This document shows, piece after piece, positions 22,866-33,900 of a stretch of 64,000 bases of DNA; the first letter of the stretch is position 1; every line of letters begins with the position of its first letter. A program made the position numbers and the translations under genes. This stretch comes from Baylisascaris procyonis (taxonomy: Eukaryota; Nematoda; Chromadorea; Rhabditida; Ascarididae): positions 8,388,501 through 8,452,500 of the forward strand of contig JAZARR010000153.1 in the NCBI GenBank assembly GCA_037389465.1, given 5' to 3'. Under the pieces are notes generated by a model that searched no databases, was not told where the DNA came from, and saw only the letters and a list, made by a program, of their open reading frames with translations.

Positions 22866-24704
22866 ATGTTTAAGATGCTTGGTGCTTTCTACCTTTTGAT
22901 CACTTTCTCCTTCATTGGCTGGGCCGAAGTAAGTAGTTACCAACTCATTTAACCTGAATCCTCATTTATAGGTTAGCATACAACGAATTGTTTTCAAACT
23001 TCACAATAATTTCACAAAGATTAAAAATGACTGACAAACTATCGGTTGTCTTTAAATGATTCCTCGTAACCGCTGTTGGTAGCAATTTCTTCAGTGATAA
23101 CATTAGTTGAATGATCGTTAATTGGAATCACAACTGTCATTTTTTGTTAGATGTTGAATTTCATAGTGAACATTGAATCACCTATTCGTTTCAGCAATAT
23201 TCAATCTCGATGCAACCAATATGGTGCAACGTTAGTTGTCAACAAAAGTGTACGCAAAATGAAGCGCAACGATGCTACTATAACTGTCTGCGATCCTGGT
23301 TAGTTATCATTATTACGATGTATTCAAGCCACTCAATAATGAAAATATTTCGTATCTCTAATAGCATGAAATGATTCAAAATTTTATGGAAAGTGAGAAA
23401 AGTGAAATTTCCATTTGCATTTCTCTTGCACTTTGATAATTATATACTCTGAACGTCATCAATCACTATAGAAATATATCGCAATGCAACATGAAAAACT
23501 AATATTTTATAACACTAATTCTAACTCAAATGCACGAGAAATCAGTTGCTATAGCCTTTGATTTAATTGCAGTAGACAGTCACTTGGGCAATCACCTTAC
23601 GAATCAATTGAATGGAGGCAGTATCCAATATATCTTCGTCCAGGATCGTCTCCGTTGGCATCGAGGATACCGTTTTATGGGAATACAGTCGCCCAATCAG
23701 TTCAATTGCAAAACGTCGTTCAGTCGCTCGGAAGCGGAAGCGGAACCGATAGTTCTAAATCAATGTATACGATCTGCATACCTATCTGTATGCCAAAGTG
23801 TGCACAGCAGTGTATCAGGCAGCAACGCATCGTGTCGGGCATCACAGGAGGTATGAGCTCCATATTAGAAGGCCTTCGCCCAGTGGCACCTCAAGAAGCT
23901 AGCCCAGTTGTCCCTCAAGAGCCGGTGCCGCTGATAACACAACAAGGTGAGGTTGGAGGTCCGAGTCCCAACACCGCACATGGATCTGTGATGCCCCAGG
24001 AAATTGGGCAAATGGTGCCTCTGGGATCCGGCTCGGTGATTCCTTTACAGGGTATTCAAATAATGCCTCAGGAATCCGGCCCGATGATTTCTTCACAGGG
24101 TATTCAAATGATGCCTCAGGGATCCGGCCCGATGATTTCTTCACAGAGTATTCAAACAATGCCTCAGGGATCCGGCCCTGTGATTCCTTCACAGGGTACT
24201 CAAATGATGCCTCAGGGATCCGGCCCGGTGATTCCCCCACAGGGTATTCAAATGATGCCTCAGTTTGCCGGAGTTGTGCCACAGGCATCGGAATGCGTTT
24301 CAGCTTGTATGCCTGCATGTATCGTTCCGTGTACTCGACAAAACGTAGCATCATCTCAAGTAATGGAATCTCCTGTCCGCGTTGCACCTGAACTAACTTA
24401 TATTCCGAACGCTGGGAAAGCCGAACGCGCAATACAACAGTCAACTAAAGAATGTCTAGCCGCTTGCATGCAACAGTGCAATGCACAGTGTATTCAGAAT
24501 CAGCCACAGTCTCTACCGTTTGCACCGGAAGCTATTCCCATTCAGTCCCAATCCACATCGATGCCAACACAGTCCCGAGCATCGTTGCCTCTACAGCCTC
24601 TGGTAACAGAGTGTCTCCCATCAACGACAGAAACCGAATGTGTCTGTCCTAGTGGCTTCATCGTCTGTGTTACCGTTAGTGGATCGAATCAATGCTGCAG
24701 CTGA
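22866..24704 (+). CDS. Secreted Cys-rich protein with CX3CX3CX3C motifs and a Gln/Pro/Met-rich repeat
   Basis: Exons 22866-22928, 23195-23298 and 23573-24704 give 432 residues. Exon 1 is a signal peptide (MFKMLGAFYLLITFSFIGWA). Exon 2 carries the first Cys cluster (WCNVSCQQKC, RCYYNCLRS). Exon 3 has three clear copies of C-X3-C-X3-C-X3-C: CIPICMPKCAQQC, CVSACMPACIVPC and CLAACMQQCNAQC. It ends in CVCPSGFIVCVTVSGSNQCC. Between copies one and two lies a 16-residue repeat of the type IQMMPQGSGPMISSQG (about 24050-24260). CX3C arrays with Gln-rich linkers are reminiscent of nematode abu/pqn-type proteins, which are linked to the pharyngeal cuticle and secretory stress. That is a resemblance, not a proven homology. 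The regular Cys spacing points to an extracellular, disulfide-bonded structural protein. Confidence 0.75.
24045..24270 (+). repeat. 48-bp coding repeat in the CX3C protein
   Basis: Four to five units of 48 bases (CAGGGTATTCAAATGATGCC, then TCAGGGATCCGGCCC and following bases) code for a 16-residue Gln/Met/Pro/Gly/Ser unit. Variation among units is by point changes only. Confidence 0.85.
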
Positions 24705-25596
24705 TGATTAATGACACATTGGCTCTCGGAATTAATACGAAATGTTTATATATAAATTGCGATCAGTATTTATTTTGTATGAAAATTGTGTATCGTTGTC
24801 AATAAAGTGCAATGTTCATATCACGAATCTGACTATTATGCACTCACTGTCGTCTATCGTTGTCAAACTGTTTCACTATCACCGTATCGAAGATGTTTGA
24901 TTAATCTTCCACTTGGTGAAAGTCACAGCTATTTTTATGAATTTCCGAAAATAAAATATGCGTTAATTTCATACTTGGATTGACCACAAAAATCCATTGA
25001 AATATCTTATGCGAGGCATTGCTAGGCCAATTAGCAGGATCACATTGAAGCAAATAAACCATAAAAAAATACCATCAACGCAAAGAAAATTATTCGAGGA
25101 TGTTTATGCTTTGAATCGACGAAGGTTTTGATTTCGACGATCACACAACTTATCCAACGCAGAGCGAAATTCGCCCAGTGATCAGTGAACTCAGATTATG
25201 TCGTGGCAGATTCTATTTAAAAAGTCGACGCACTATAGAGGGTTAAATAGACTAAGTCAAATGCAATGAAAAAACAAACCTCTTACAAAGAAAAATGAAA
25301 TCCTTAATTGAAGCAAACTTTGCTGTGTTTGAACGAATGAAATGATGAGCTGGGGAATGAAGTTAATATGCAAATTCTGTTGCTATGTAACTGCGTCATC
25401 GACACATGATGTAAATTTTGTCTCTTACATTAAAAATTGTTAAGTACAAATTTTCTTTTCTTCTCCTAAAATTTCCAACTAATTTACATATCTTAGAAAA
25501 TATTGAAATTACTCTTGAGAATAGCAGAATATAAAAGCAATCATACCATTTGAAGAATCATTATTGTTTGCCCCCGAAAAAAAAAGATTTGTAGCG
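24705..25596. other. Intergenic, no gene seen
   Basis: AT-rich spacer. The first 120 bases hold AT-rich sequence suitable for the 3' end of the CX3C gene, including an AATAAA at about 24799. Nothing else is supportable. Confidence 0.5.
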
Positions 25597-25993
25597 ATGG
25601 GTCGTCTCCTTGAATTCGCTACAAGAATGGGACTATTCGTCGGAATTCTGGAAGCGAATATCCTCCTTGAAGCGGGAAATGGTAAGCGATGAATGATTAC
25701 TTCATTACGTTTAAATTTCAATCGGAATCTTTTGGAGTTAAATATTTCGCAAAGAGAGATTAGACAATTTTTTGATCCTCTTAAACATCGTAGATAGAAA
25801 AATCATTTCTTATTATGATGAAATTTTGATAAAAATTTCTCCAGAAACTGTGTCGACTGATCGAAGTTACACGAAGCAAACGTTAGATGTCGATTCGACG
25901 ACAACGGTAACGGATGAAAAGTTGAATCTCGGTTGCGCGACAACGGTATTGCTTTTGACATTCATAATGTTTAGTGAACTTCAAAGGAAGTGA
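25597..25993 (+). CDS. Small hypothetical membrane-anchored protein
   Basis: Two-exon model: 25597-25681 (ATG GGT CGT start, donor G/GTAAGC) and 25845-25993 (acceptor TTTCTCCAG), joined in phase 1, 77 residues. The N-terminus is weakly hydrophobic (MGLFVGILEANILLEA). The middle is Thr/Asp-rich (QTLDVDSTTTVTDEKLN) and the C-terminus is a membrane segment (CATTVLLLTFIMF) with a short basic tail. No family is recognised. The good donor, good acceptor and phase match favour a real gene, but its small size keeps confidence low. It lies just upstream of the Cys-rich three-finger-like exons and could be part of that locus. Confidence 0.35.
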
Positions 25994-26812
25994 ACTATTT
26001 GTCAACGGCATTTTAGATTGGAAGAAGTGTTCATTGAACGTTGAACGTCGTCGTATAAAATGTTCATTGCATTGCTTCAATGCAGCATTTGAATTTTCCA
26101 TAGGTTCTATAACGATCAGCATGCAAGAGGCTATATGAATTCTTTGCAGAATTGTTGCAATTGAGAGATCTTTCGTAGATAAAAATCATAGCGTTGATTT
26201 ATTTTCATCGTTTTATTTCACCATTCACCGCAACATCTTTAAGGAGAGAGTACCTTTTTGTTGGTGGGCAATTGAGATAGGCGAATCGAAATGGAGACTA
26301 TATACGAATGGTATGTCGTCATTACTTGAATATAATATTCGACCATTCTGCATAAATATCGATGAATTCTATGGATTTTCGTTTACAAATAAAACGATTA
26401 AATTGCGTCACTTGTAAGTCTTATATTATCATTTTAATATGAAATTAACAAACTATTTTTGCTAAAACGTATAAAGCTTCTTTTTTTTACTACATATATG
26501 TAATCAGTAATTTGCTTTTGATAATCATAAATAACACCTCATCTCAATTTGCATGAGGGGATTTCTTTAGTCATAGTGAATCTAGCCATTTTTCGAGTCC
26601 GAATTTCTTTCGAGCGCATTATCGTCAAAGATTTTTTTTGCAAAACTTTCCGTCGTAAAAAAATAAAACTTCAAAAAAAAGTAAAACTTGAGAAATAATA
26701 TTCTTCAACCCTCGCTTCTTTTTCCTTTGCTATTATATGTCTTAGATTCGACTTTAATTAATAATTGACATAGTTTTGAATGCCTTTAAAAAAAAAAGAA
26801 AGCGTTCTGCAG

Positions 26813-27361
26813 CAACAAAAATGTGTCAAGTTCAAAGAGGCAATCAACAGAACGGCAAATTCTGGTCGATGTGTTTTATTTCTGTTGCTCACAAAAAGTG
26901 AATTGTGCGTCATTTTCGGTGAGTTGATATTAAAGTTATAATCTTTTTGGGATTCTTACCGTAGAGAATGTTTCCATATAAACTTGAAATTTTCCGTTAA
27001 ATCAACAATAATTTTAGCACAGATTCTTGGTCAAAATTAGCGATTGAATTTATTAAGATATAAATCTATCTCTATTCATCTAGAAATATCGAAATACGAA
27101 GCGAATTTCTATCGATTTCAGGTAAATATATCTACAAATGGGATCATTCATAAATTAGCGAATAAGATGCTACCATATATAATTAAAGCTGGTGGTTTCA
27201 ATATTTGGAGCGATAGAAAATTCTGCATAAGAGATGATGGCAAAGAAATGGTCAATCAAAATTCTATTCTTACTTTAATTAAAAGTTTCATTTTATTATT
27301 CAGTTTGTATCGTTTTTGCCTATTGCATATGTGCAGAAGAGCATGTAGTAATTGGCAATAG
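26813..27361 (+). CDS. Partial Cys-rich three-finger-like protein with a C-terminal hydrophobic segment
   Basis: Two exons that join in phase 0: 26813-26918 (TTCTGCAG acceptor, TCG/GTGAGT donor) and 27122-27361 (ATTTCAG acceptor, stop TAG). The first ends VDVFYFCCSQKVNCASFS, a CC-X4-C pattern like the last disulfides of Ly6/activin-receptor-type three-finger domains. The second ends in a hydrophobic segment (SILTLIKSFILLFSLY) that could be a membrane anchor. The upstream exon or exons with signal peptide were not identified. It resembles the two downstream gene models in style but not closely in sequence. Confidence 0.35.
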
Positions 27362-28375
27362 AGATATATTGTTGGGGAAAGAAACAAGTGAATAAATATT
27401 CATTTGGGGCTACTTTGATATGCGCTTTTATATTTCATTTATTTGATCAGATTGCAAGCAAAAGCGATCTGTGATATCTGATTGATCTGACGACTGATCG
27501 ATTCGCCCTTCGGTGCGGCCTCTTTCGGTCGCATGATCTCCGGTCTGTTAGGTGATAGGTACCTACCATCCTTTAGCAGTTAAATTATGCGAATAAGGAT
27601 TGTAGTAGTAGAAATGACGGTTTAATTGATCATAGAATGCTACTCGGGATTATATTTTTATATTCGAATCAGCTGTATACAAAGATCATAAGGTTATTCG
27701 AACACATATAGAGCGTATAACGAATTGCTACGCATCTTTATCTAATGCTCTACAATGCAACATTTCGTAGAGAAACGTTGATTGCCTCATATGATTGCCT
27801 TTTTGATAGCTGTGCTAATTCCCCACAGAGATACCCTAAGGTTCTCATCAACTGCATATAAACATTCAAACGATCCCACTAGTGTTTAGTGTTGCGATAA
27901 TCTTGTTTCACTACTACTCTGTTTCACATTCAGATTGTTCATGCAATATGTGTGGGGATGCGATAAGCGCTGCTATTCGTGAGATGTTATAAATCACGAA
28001 ACGATAAAATGAAACGGGGAATCCACCTAATTATTCCTCCCCCGTGAAATCTACACTTGCACCTGAGAAATACTTGATAAGACCAATTAGGTGGGGGTTC
28101 TATTTTAGGTGTTATTCGGAATGGAATAAGCCATATGCGCGATTGATATGACATGGAAATTAATATATATGTGAATGAATTTGTTCATTATTCTTGTGTG
28201 CTGTACACGTGAATTCACATTTGCTGCTAATTATTTTAGCATCTATTAACAACGAAAAGACTGAATGGCGACTGGAGAAGGTTTTTTAATGCAAAAAATG
28301 GGACTTGAAGTCTTATTTTGTTTCTGGTAGTTTCAAAACAGTCTACACATAACACATCAAGTATTTCTCTCATAG
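27362..28375. other. Intergenic or intronic, no gene seen
   Basis: Contains a GC-richer patch at about 27490-27560 and a pair of inverted words (CCACCTAATT near 28023, AATTAGGTGG near 28094) that could form a stem around about 60 bases. No coding signal. Confidence 0.35.
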
Positions 28376-30573
28376 GTTCGTCTTCCGGGGGTTGATGTAT
28401 GTATATTTGTGGCCGATTCGAGTACCAAAGTAAAAATCTATACTGGACCAATGATGTTTAATCATTTTGATATGATATCGCAAATATCAGGTGATTCTGA
28501 GGTATGCTTACTGCTTACAAGTGTTAAAAAATTAGCGAGACAACGAGTTATGCGCTTTTCGATCGAACTATTCGAGGAACTGCTCTTTTACACAATAAAA
28601 TTTCATCGTATGCAACAATCTATCTTATTTACCTCTTTATGTATTTAGCATCTAACTATTATATTATTTCTACTTTCTTGTATATGAATATTGTCTCACT
28701 TAATTATTTCTTTCTTTGGATCGAGAAAATCGAAGTGAGCAGTATATGAGCCACTACCATGTCTTATTTATAAGTCGACTAGAGACAAGAATGAGGATCT
28801 TTCTGCTTTTGATAGGTTTGGTAGAGAAACGGATTGATCTCCTTTTTTTCATTTCCTTCGAGGAGGAGAAGAGAAATAAGAACATATAAACCTATATTGT
28901 GATGTATTTTTGAATCGAATACAACTAAATTGAACATTTATGGACAAAATGCAACATTGGACCCGAACTTTTGCAGTGGAGATGAGATGAATCGCCGAAT
29001 GGAAGCAATCAGGGACGAAAGCATATATCTTGCATAACTAAGATATTTGAGTAGTGCACAGAAAGCCACTTTAAACTTTCACATTTATTTCTATGCTAAT
29101 GGTGAATGGCGATGTTGTTGAATGACAACTGAATCGTTTTTACAGAGCACATTAACAAGGTATGCTCTCAAAGGTCGCCTCTGTCTATCAACTATACCTA
29201 TAGATAACAACTATGGCAGGCATCTAAAGGATGGTGAATGCTTGAATTATTTATCTGAAGCTAGATATTTACTATTCTGCTGTTGCTATCTTAATCCATA
29301 CTTATGTTCGTATGCGATCGACGAATATGGTGAATACTATTATTCATACAATAGATATGCGTGGACGAAGAGTATGAAATTGAAAACAATTCGTGACGTT
29401 CGAACAAGATACGACAAATTAATTGCTGCTCATTCGTGGGTATATCGGGATTTCCTCTACAGCGTACCAAGTGGGTAATTTCATTGTATTTCTAAATGCA
29501 CAGATATCGCTAATAGAATATATCTTACCTAATAACCTCTTATTATGTTTGAATATTTGATTGATTGTAAAAGTAATTTTTTTGAAATATGGAATATTAT
29601 TGGACTATTTGAATCAACTCTTCTCTCTTATTTGTGTCGATTAGTTGCGATTAGTCGCGATCATATTTGATATTGAAATTTTGAATAGTTAAACCGCTCA
29701 TTTTTGCAAATAACATTTATTTTTCCGGTAGCGATTTTTTTTTCAAAGTTATCTAAGTGAAACGAATATGATTTTTTCTCATCTTCGTTGAAGAATGATT
29801 GCAGGAAATAGGCCAGGAGCATTAACGCCAGCTGAAGACAATGAACGATTATGGCATTGCGCATTTGGGGAAAGACGCATCGGGAAGCATAGCAGAGTGT
29901 TTCAAGCGATTTCTTTGAAAAAGGTGAATCGTGCTGATTTGCCAGGAAGATCGCGTTCCTGCTATGCTGATGTCACGTTTTACTTTCATAACCACGGAAA
30001 TAGCAGAGATGTACTAGAGTGAGTCATATATTTGCAATTTCATTACATCAATCATATATAGAAGACGATTAGAGTGAAAAATATTCACTAGTAGAGCTAA
30101 TTCGAGGTTATTTTAGCATATTTGATGCCGACGATCTTTGTTATCTTTGAGGCCGATTCTTGATGAGAACGGCGTTTCTCTCGTGCAAAATAATCAGTGT
30201 TGCTACTTTGCCTAATAATGGCATTGGGATGCGAATTCATTTTATTCCTCCCAATTTGTTCTGTCGTTGCCGGTAATCTAGACGTCCTTATTCTTGTAGT
30301 GGCGATATTAAATATGGACAAAGCATGGAAATATGCGGAAAGATGAGATGTCATATTATTGAACCGATATGTGTCGATGATCTGGTGGATGATAAACTTA
30401 GCTGGATTACATTAAAAGTGCATTGCTGTTGTGGGACACATAACTTATGTAATCGCGAAGAAGAAAATATAAATCATTTATTGCGAAGAATTGAGACAGT
30501 CGGGTTAGTCACAATTGAATTTCAACTCGATGATTTTAAGAACGGAAGTGATATTAACTTCACGAATTTATGA
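28376..30573 (+). CDS. Multi-exon extracellular protein with three-finger-like Cys modules (5' end not found)
   Basis: Exons 28376-28501, 29146-29474, 29794-30018 and 30300-30573 join in frame, 317 residues. Exon 2 carries a module with GRLCLSTIPIDNNYG, GECLNY and LLFCCCYLNPYLCSY. Exons 3-4 carry a second: LWHCAFGERR, SRSCYADVTFYFHN, MEICGKMRCHIIEPICVDD and VHCCCGTHNLCN. The order of Cys residues ending in CCC-X5-CN is the signature of three-finger extracellular domains (Ly6/uPAR and TGF-beta/activin receptor ectodomains). No kinase or membrane segment is seen, so this would be a secreted or matrix protein, or the N-terminal part of a longer one. The exon 3 acceptor (GTTGAAG at 29787-29793) is the weakest border; an alternative acceptor at 29805 is out of phase with exon 2. 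It is not clear whether the stop at 30571-30573 is a true end or lies in a retained intron before the next exons. Confidence 0.5.
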
Positions 30574-30953
30574 AATATACGAAGGATATCGTATTTTTGT
30601 GAATATTTCATGAGGAGAATAGTTATCGTGTATACCCTCAAAATTTGATGAATGAAATGAGATGGGTTGACATTTCTATTGGTGCTAGCGAATAAGTGAA
30701 TATAAGCTTCGATTATCTCATCATATTCTGAACTGAAATGCTACTCAAGTCTAGGCTTACGAGTATCTTCTTTCATCGCTCTACTATGAGACACTAATGA
30801 TTTAACGATTCGAACGTTATTATTCGTATTATCCAGTATTGAATAAAATCGCGCATATATGAAATAGAAAATTTGCTTTATAATGTCGTCTCTTCGATCT
30901 TTAGAAATATGCTATACGTAATTTGTTGGCAATACCTCAAAAATGAATTGCAG
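30574..30953. other. Gap between two three-finger-like gene models
   Basis: No exon with a signal peptide could be found here for the downstream model, so the two models may be one gene or a start exon may have been missed. Confidence 0.3.
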
Positions 30954-33900
30954 TCCTATACGCGAATGCGTTGGAGGTGTATTTTCGCACTTTATAAATG
31001 CTATCATGGGTGATCGTTCACAGAATCGTATATTCTGTTTACATTACATTAACTTTCATAATTTTCGAGAGCGTTATCTGATCTATGGTGAAACATTTTA
31101 TGTTCCAATTGCTAAAGGAAAGCAGTTCACCGAGTGAGTGTCTTATTTAAATGATATTGTTATAGCTATGGTACTTTAGATGATTCCACTCGTTTTTTTT
31201 TTTTAATTTTAGAGGGCGTATGTAGCAGAGTGAACTCCAAATGTCCCAGTAATTTGCCCCTTATACATCCTTTAAAATGTTTTCCACCTGTTCTGTTAAT
31301 AAGACACATTACTATCTTTGTTCATTGCGGTTGAACTTTTGACTTCCTCGACGAGCCTGCAACGTTCTCGTTAGATCATTACTATCACTAGCGGTTTCCT
31401 TTAAAAGCGCTGTAGATCATTACTATCACTAGCCGTTTCCTTTAAAAGCGCTATCTTATCGAAATGCCTTTGGTTACCTTATGATTCGGCCATGCTCAAA
31501 CCTCAGCTCTAAGAGCTGTTCGTTTATGCATCCGTATACTCCATCCGGTAGGGATAACCCTTTCCGGGGTCGTTTCCTCATCGAATTGATCTGGTCGTTT
31601 GCTCACTTAATTACTGAGTTGATCGATAAATGCAAAAATTGTGAAATTACGTGAAATCTTTGTCGATTCTTCATCTCGTCACTTTTCATTAATCGTTCGT
31701 AAATTCGATATCATAAAGTGATCATTAATGAAGTAAGCATATATAAATATCATTATCTGCAGACAATATTTCGGAAATACGACCGATATTCGCTTCAAAA
31801 TTATTGTGGTGTTACCGTTGCAACGACCAGGATGTGAAATTCTCCCTGCCCAACAAATAATGCAATTTGGAGTAGTCTACTGTTCCATGGATGTTTCGTC
31901 ACTTAGCAAGGTTCTCTTATTCTCCAAAATGTTTAAACACATAGAAACTTGCTTACGATGACTTTACTCTTCTAGTAATTTGATTTATTGCCTATATATG
32001 AATATATATATACTATTATAATTCACTAATTATTAGGCGCTTTTCGAAAACTTTTGCTCGTCATTTTTAACGAATCTTTCATATATTCGGCTTGACTTCA
32101 ACTTATAAATTTTGATCGTTGATTATTGATATTTTTAGTATTTTTGCTATTTTTACTATTTTTTCGTCTCTTTTCGTTTGAATTATGGATTCATCCAGAA
32201 ATGTTTATACTATGGGATAAGTTTTAGTAAATCTTTGATCATATTGAACAGATTTTTCTGTTTCAAATTCTTATTCCGTTAGTATTTAAACTTTCTTCCC
32301 ATTATATTGCATCAATTTAAAATTCAACAAACTTTTACGGCATAATTACCTCCATATGACTTTCGTGGTGCACTCTAATACAATACAGTAGCGGGGAACT
32401 ATGCGAAAAAAAGACGATGGAACAAATTTGTGCAATTTTAATTTTTTATTTTAAATTTTAAATTTTAATCAACGGCCATATGGTGACAAGATACTTAAGA
32501 TTTGATGGGTTACTAAAAGTATGCAAAGTATTCCAACACAAAGATACGCTACCACACAACATCATCCTATTAGGTTGTTGTTGTTTTTCTTAAGCAATTG
32601 GCCTTACTAGACCACATTGAGCTGTTCGTATCTTAATTAACAGTCAGAATATTTTTAGGGGCAATCTTGTGATAGTGACTATCGCAACCATTTGCAACAA
32701 TTTATGGCAAAAGCTAAACGACCAATATGTGATTTTGGATCATATCATGTGATTGCTGGCGTCGTATCTGGCCAGATGAGTAAAATTGTAGGCTGTTTTT
32801 ATAAGTAAAACTCAACCTAGCTGTAATACTATAAAGTAGATCTCAAATTCGGGGTTATTACAGTGATAGGGCTTCTTCAAACTACTTATATTGCTGAGAA
32901 TTTGCAATTATAACGGAGAATTGCGCTATTATTGTTATTGTTTTACGCATATGTCTTGTGTTGGGTACCATATGAAGGTATGTCAAATTCTCTCGTATAT
33001 ATACATATAGTCGCACACAATTATGGATTACATTCGTGTTTCATCCAGAATTTTCAGCGGATGAACCATAAATACCGCGTATATGAGTAGATTTGATCTA
33101 TGGAATGTTTATCGTGGATGGGCTTCAAATCTACCTTTATACAAATAGAGCATCCTATTTGCAAGTGGTTTGCGCCACTTTTATTTGCTAGGATTTCTGA
33201 AGATGGCTGCATATATAAAATAAATCAAAAACATGTCATTGCTATTTGAATATTAATGCGATATGGTAATTAAATGCGTGACAACGGAAAGGTTCATGTC
33301 ATGCCAATTGGCCTGAAAACACTTCCACGCGTATTCCACAACGAGTACGCAGTATTGGTCAGCTAGGAAGGAAATACAGCGTATATTTCTCTTTTGGGTC
33401 TATCATATTCTGTAGATTCTGAAATGTAGCAATTTACCGAAGTGATCCGTTATTGAATTTGGGCATTGTTTTTGCAGTGTCTGTTCGTTTCGGATCAGTA
33501 GAATGAGATTGTCCTCGCCTTTGCTAATTATTCTTGCCATACAGCTCTGTAAAAGGCGAATTGAGTGGAAATGCAGAAATATCGTCGGAAGGATTGTTCC
33601 TATTGCGTCTGGCCATCTCTTGCTTCTGGATGAATGATCAATTTCACGTGCCTAGAGGCAGGTTCGTCGTCGAGGAAGAAACCACATGAAGTCACACTTT
33701 TCTCGAAACTAGAAATTTTCGTTTCAACAGCGAGAATAAGCGAAAATCGAATAGAGCAGTGGGCTGGGCGAGCAAAAGCGAGGAGGAAGAACTAATGCAT
33801 AAGGTGCACGTGGGATAGTTTGCACGATTCTGTATAGTGATCTGCATATGCTAATTCTCTTTTGTTCCAGAGTACGAGAGGTACACCTCTTTGTGTTAAT

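Noticed and set aside
23899..24444. 181-codon minus-strand frame with repeated SFEYPV words
   Set aside because: It is antisense to the 48-base repeats of the CX3C protein.
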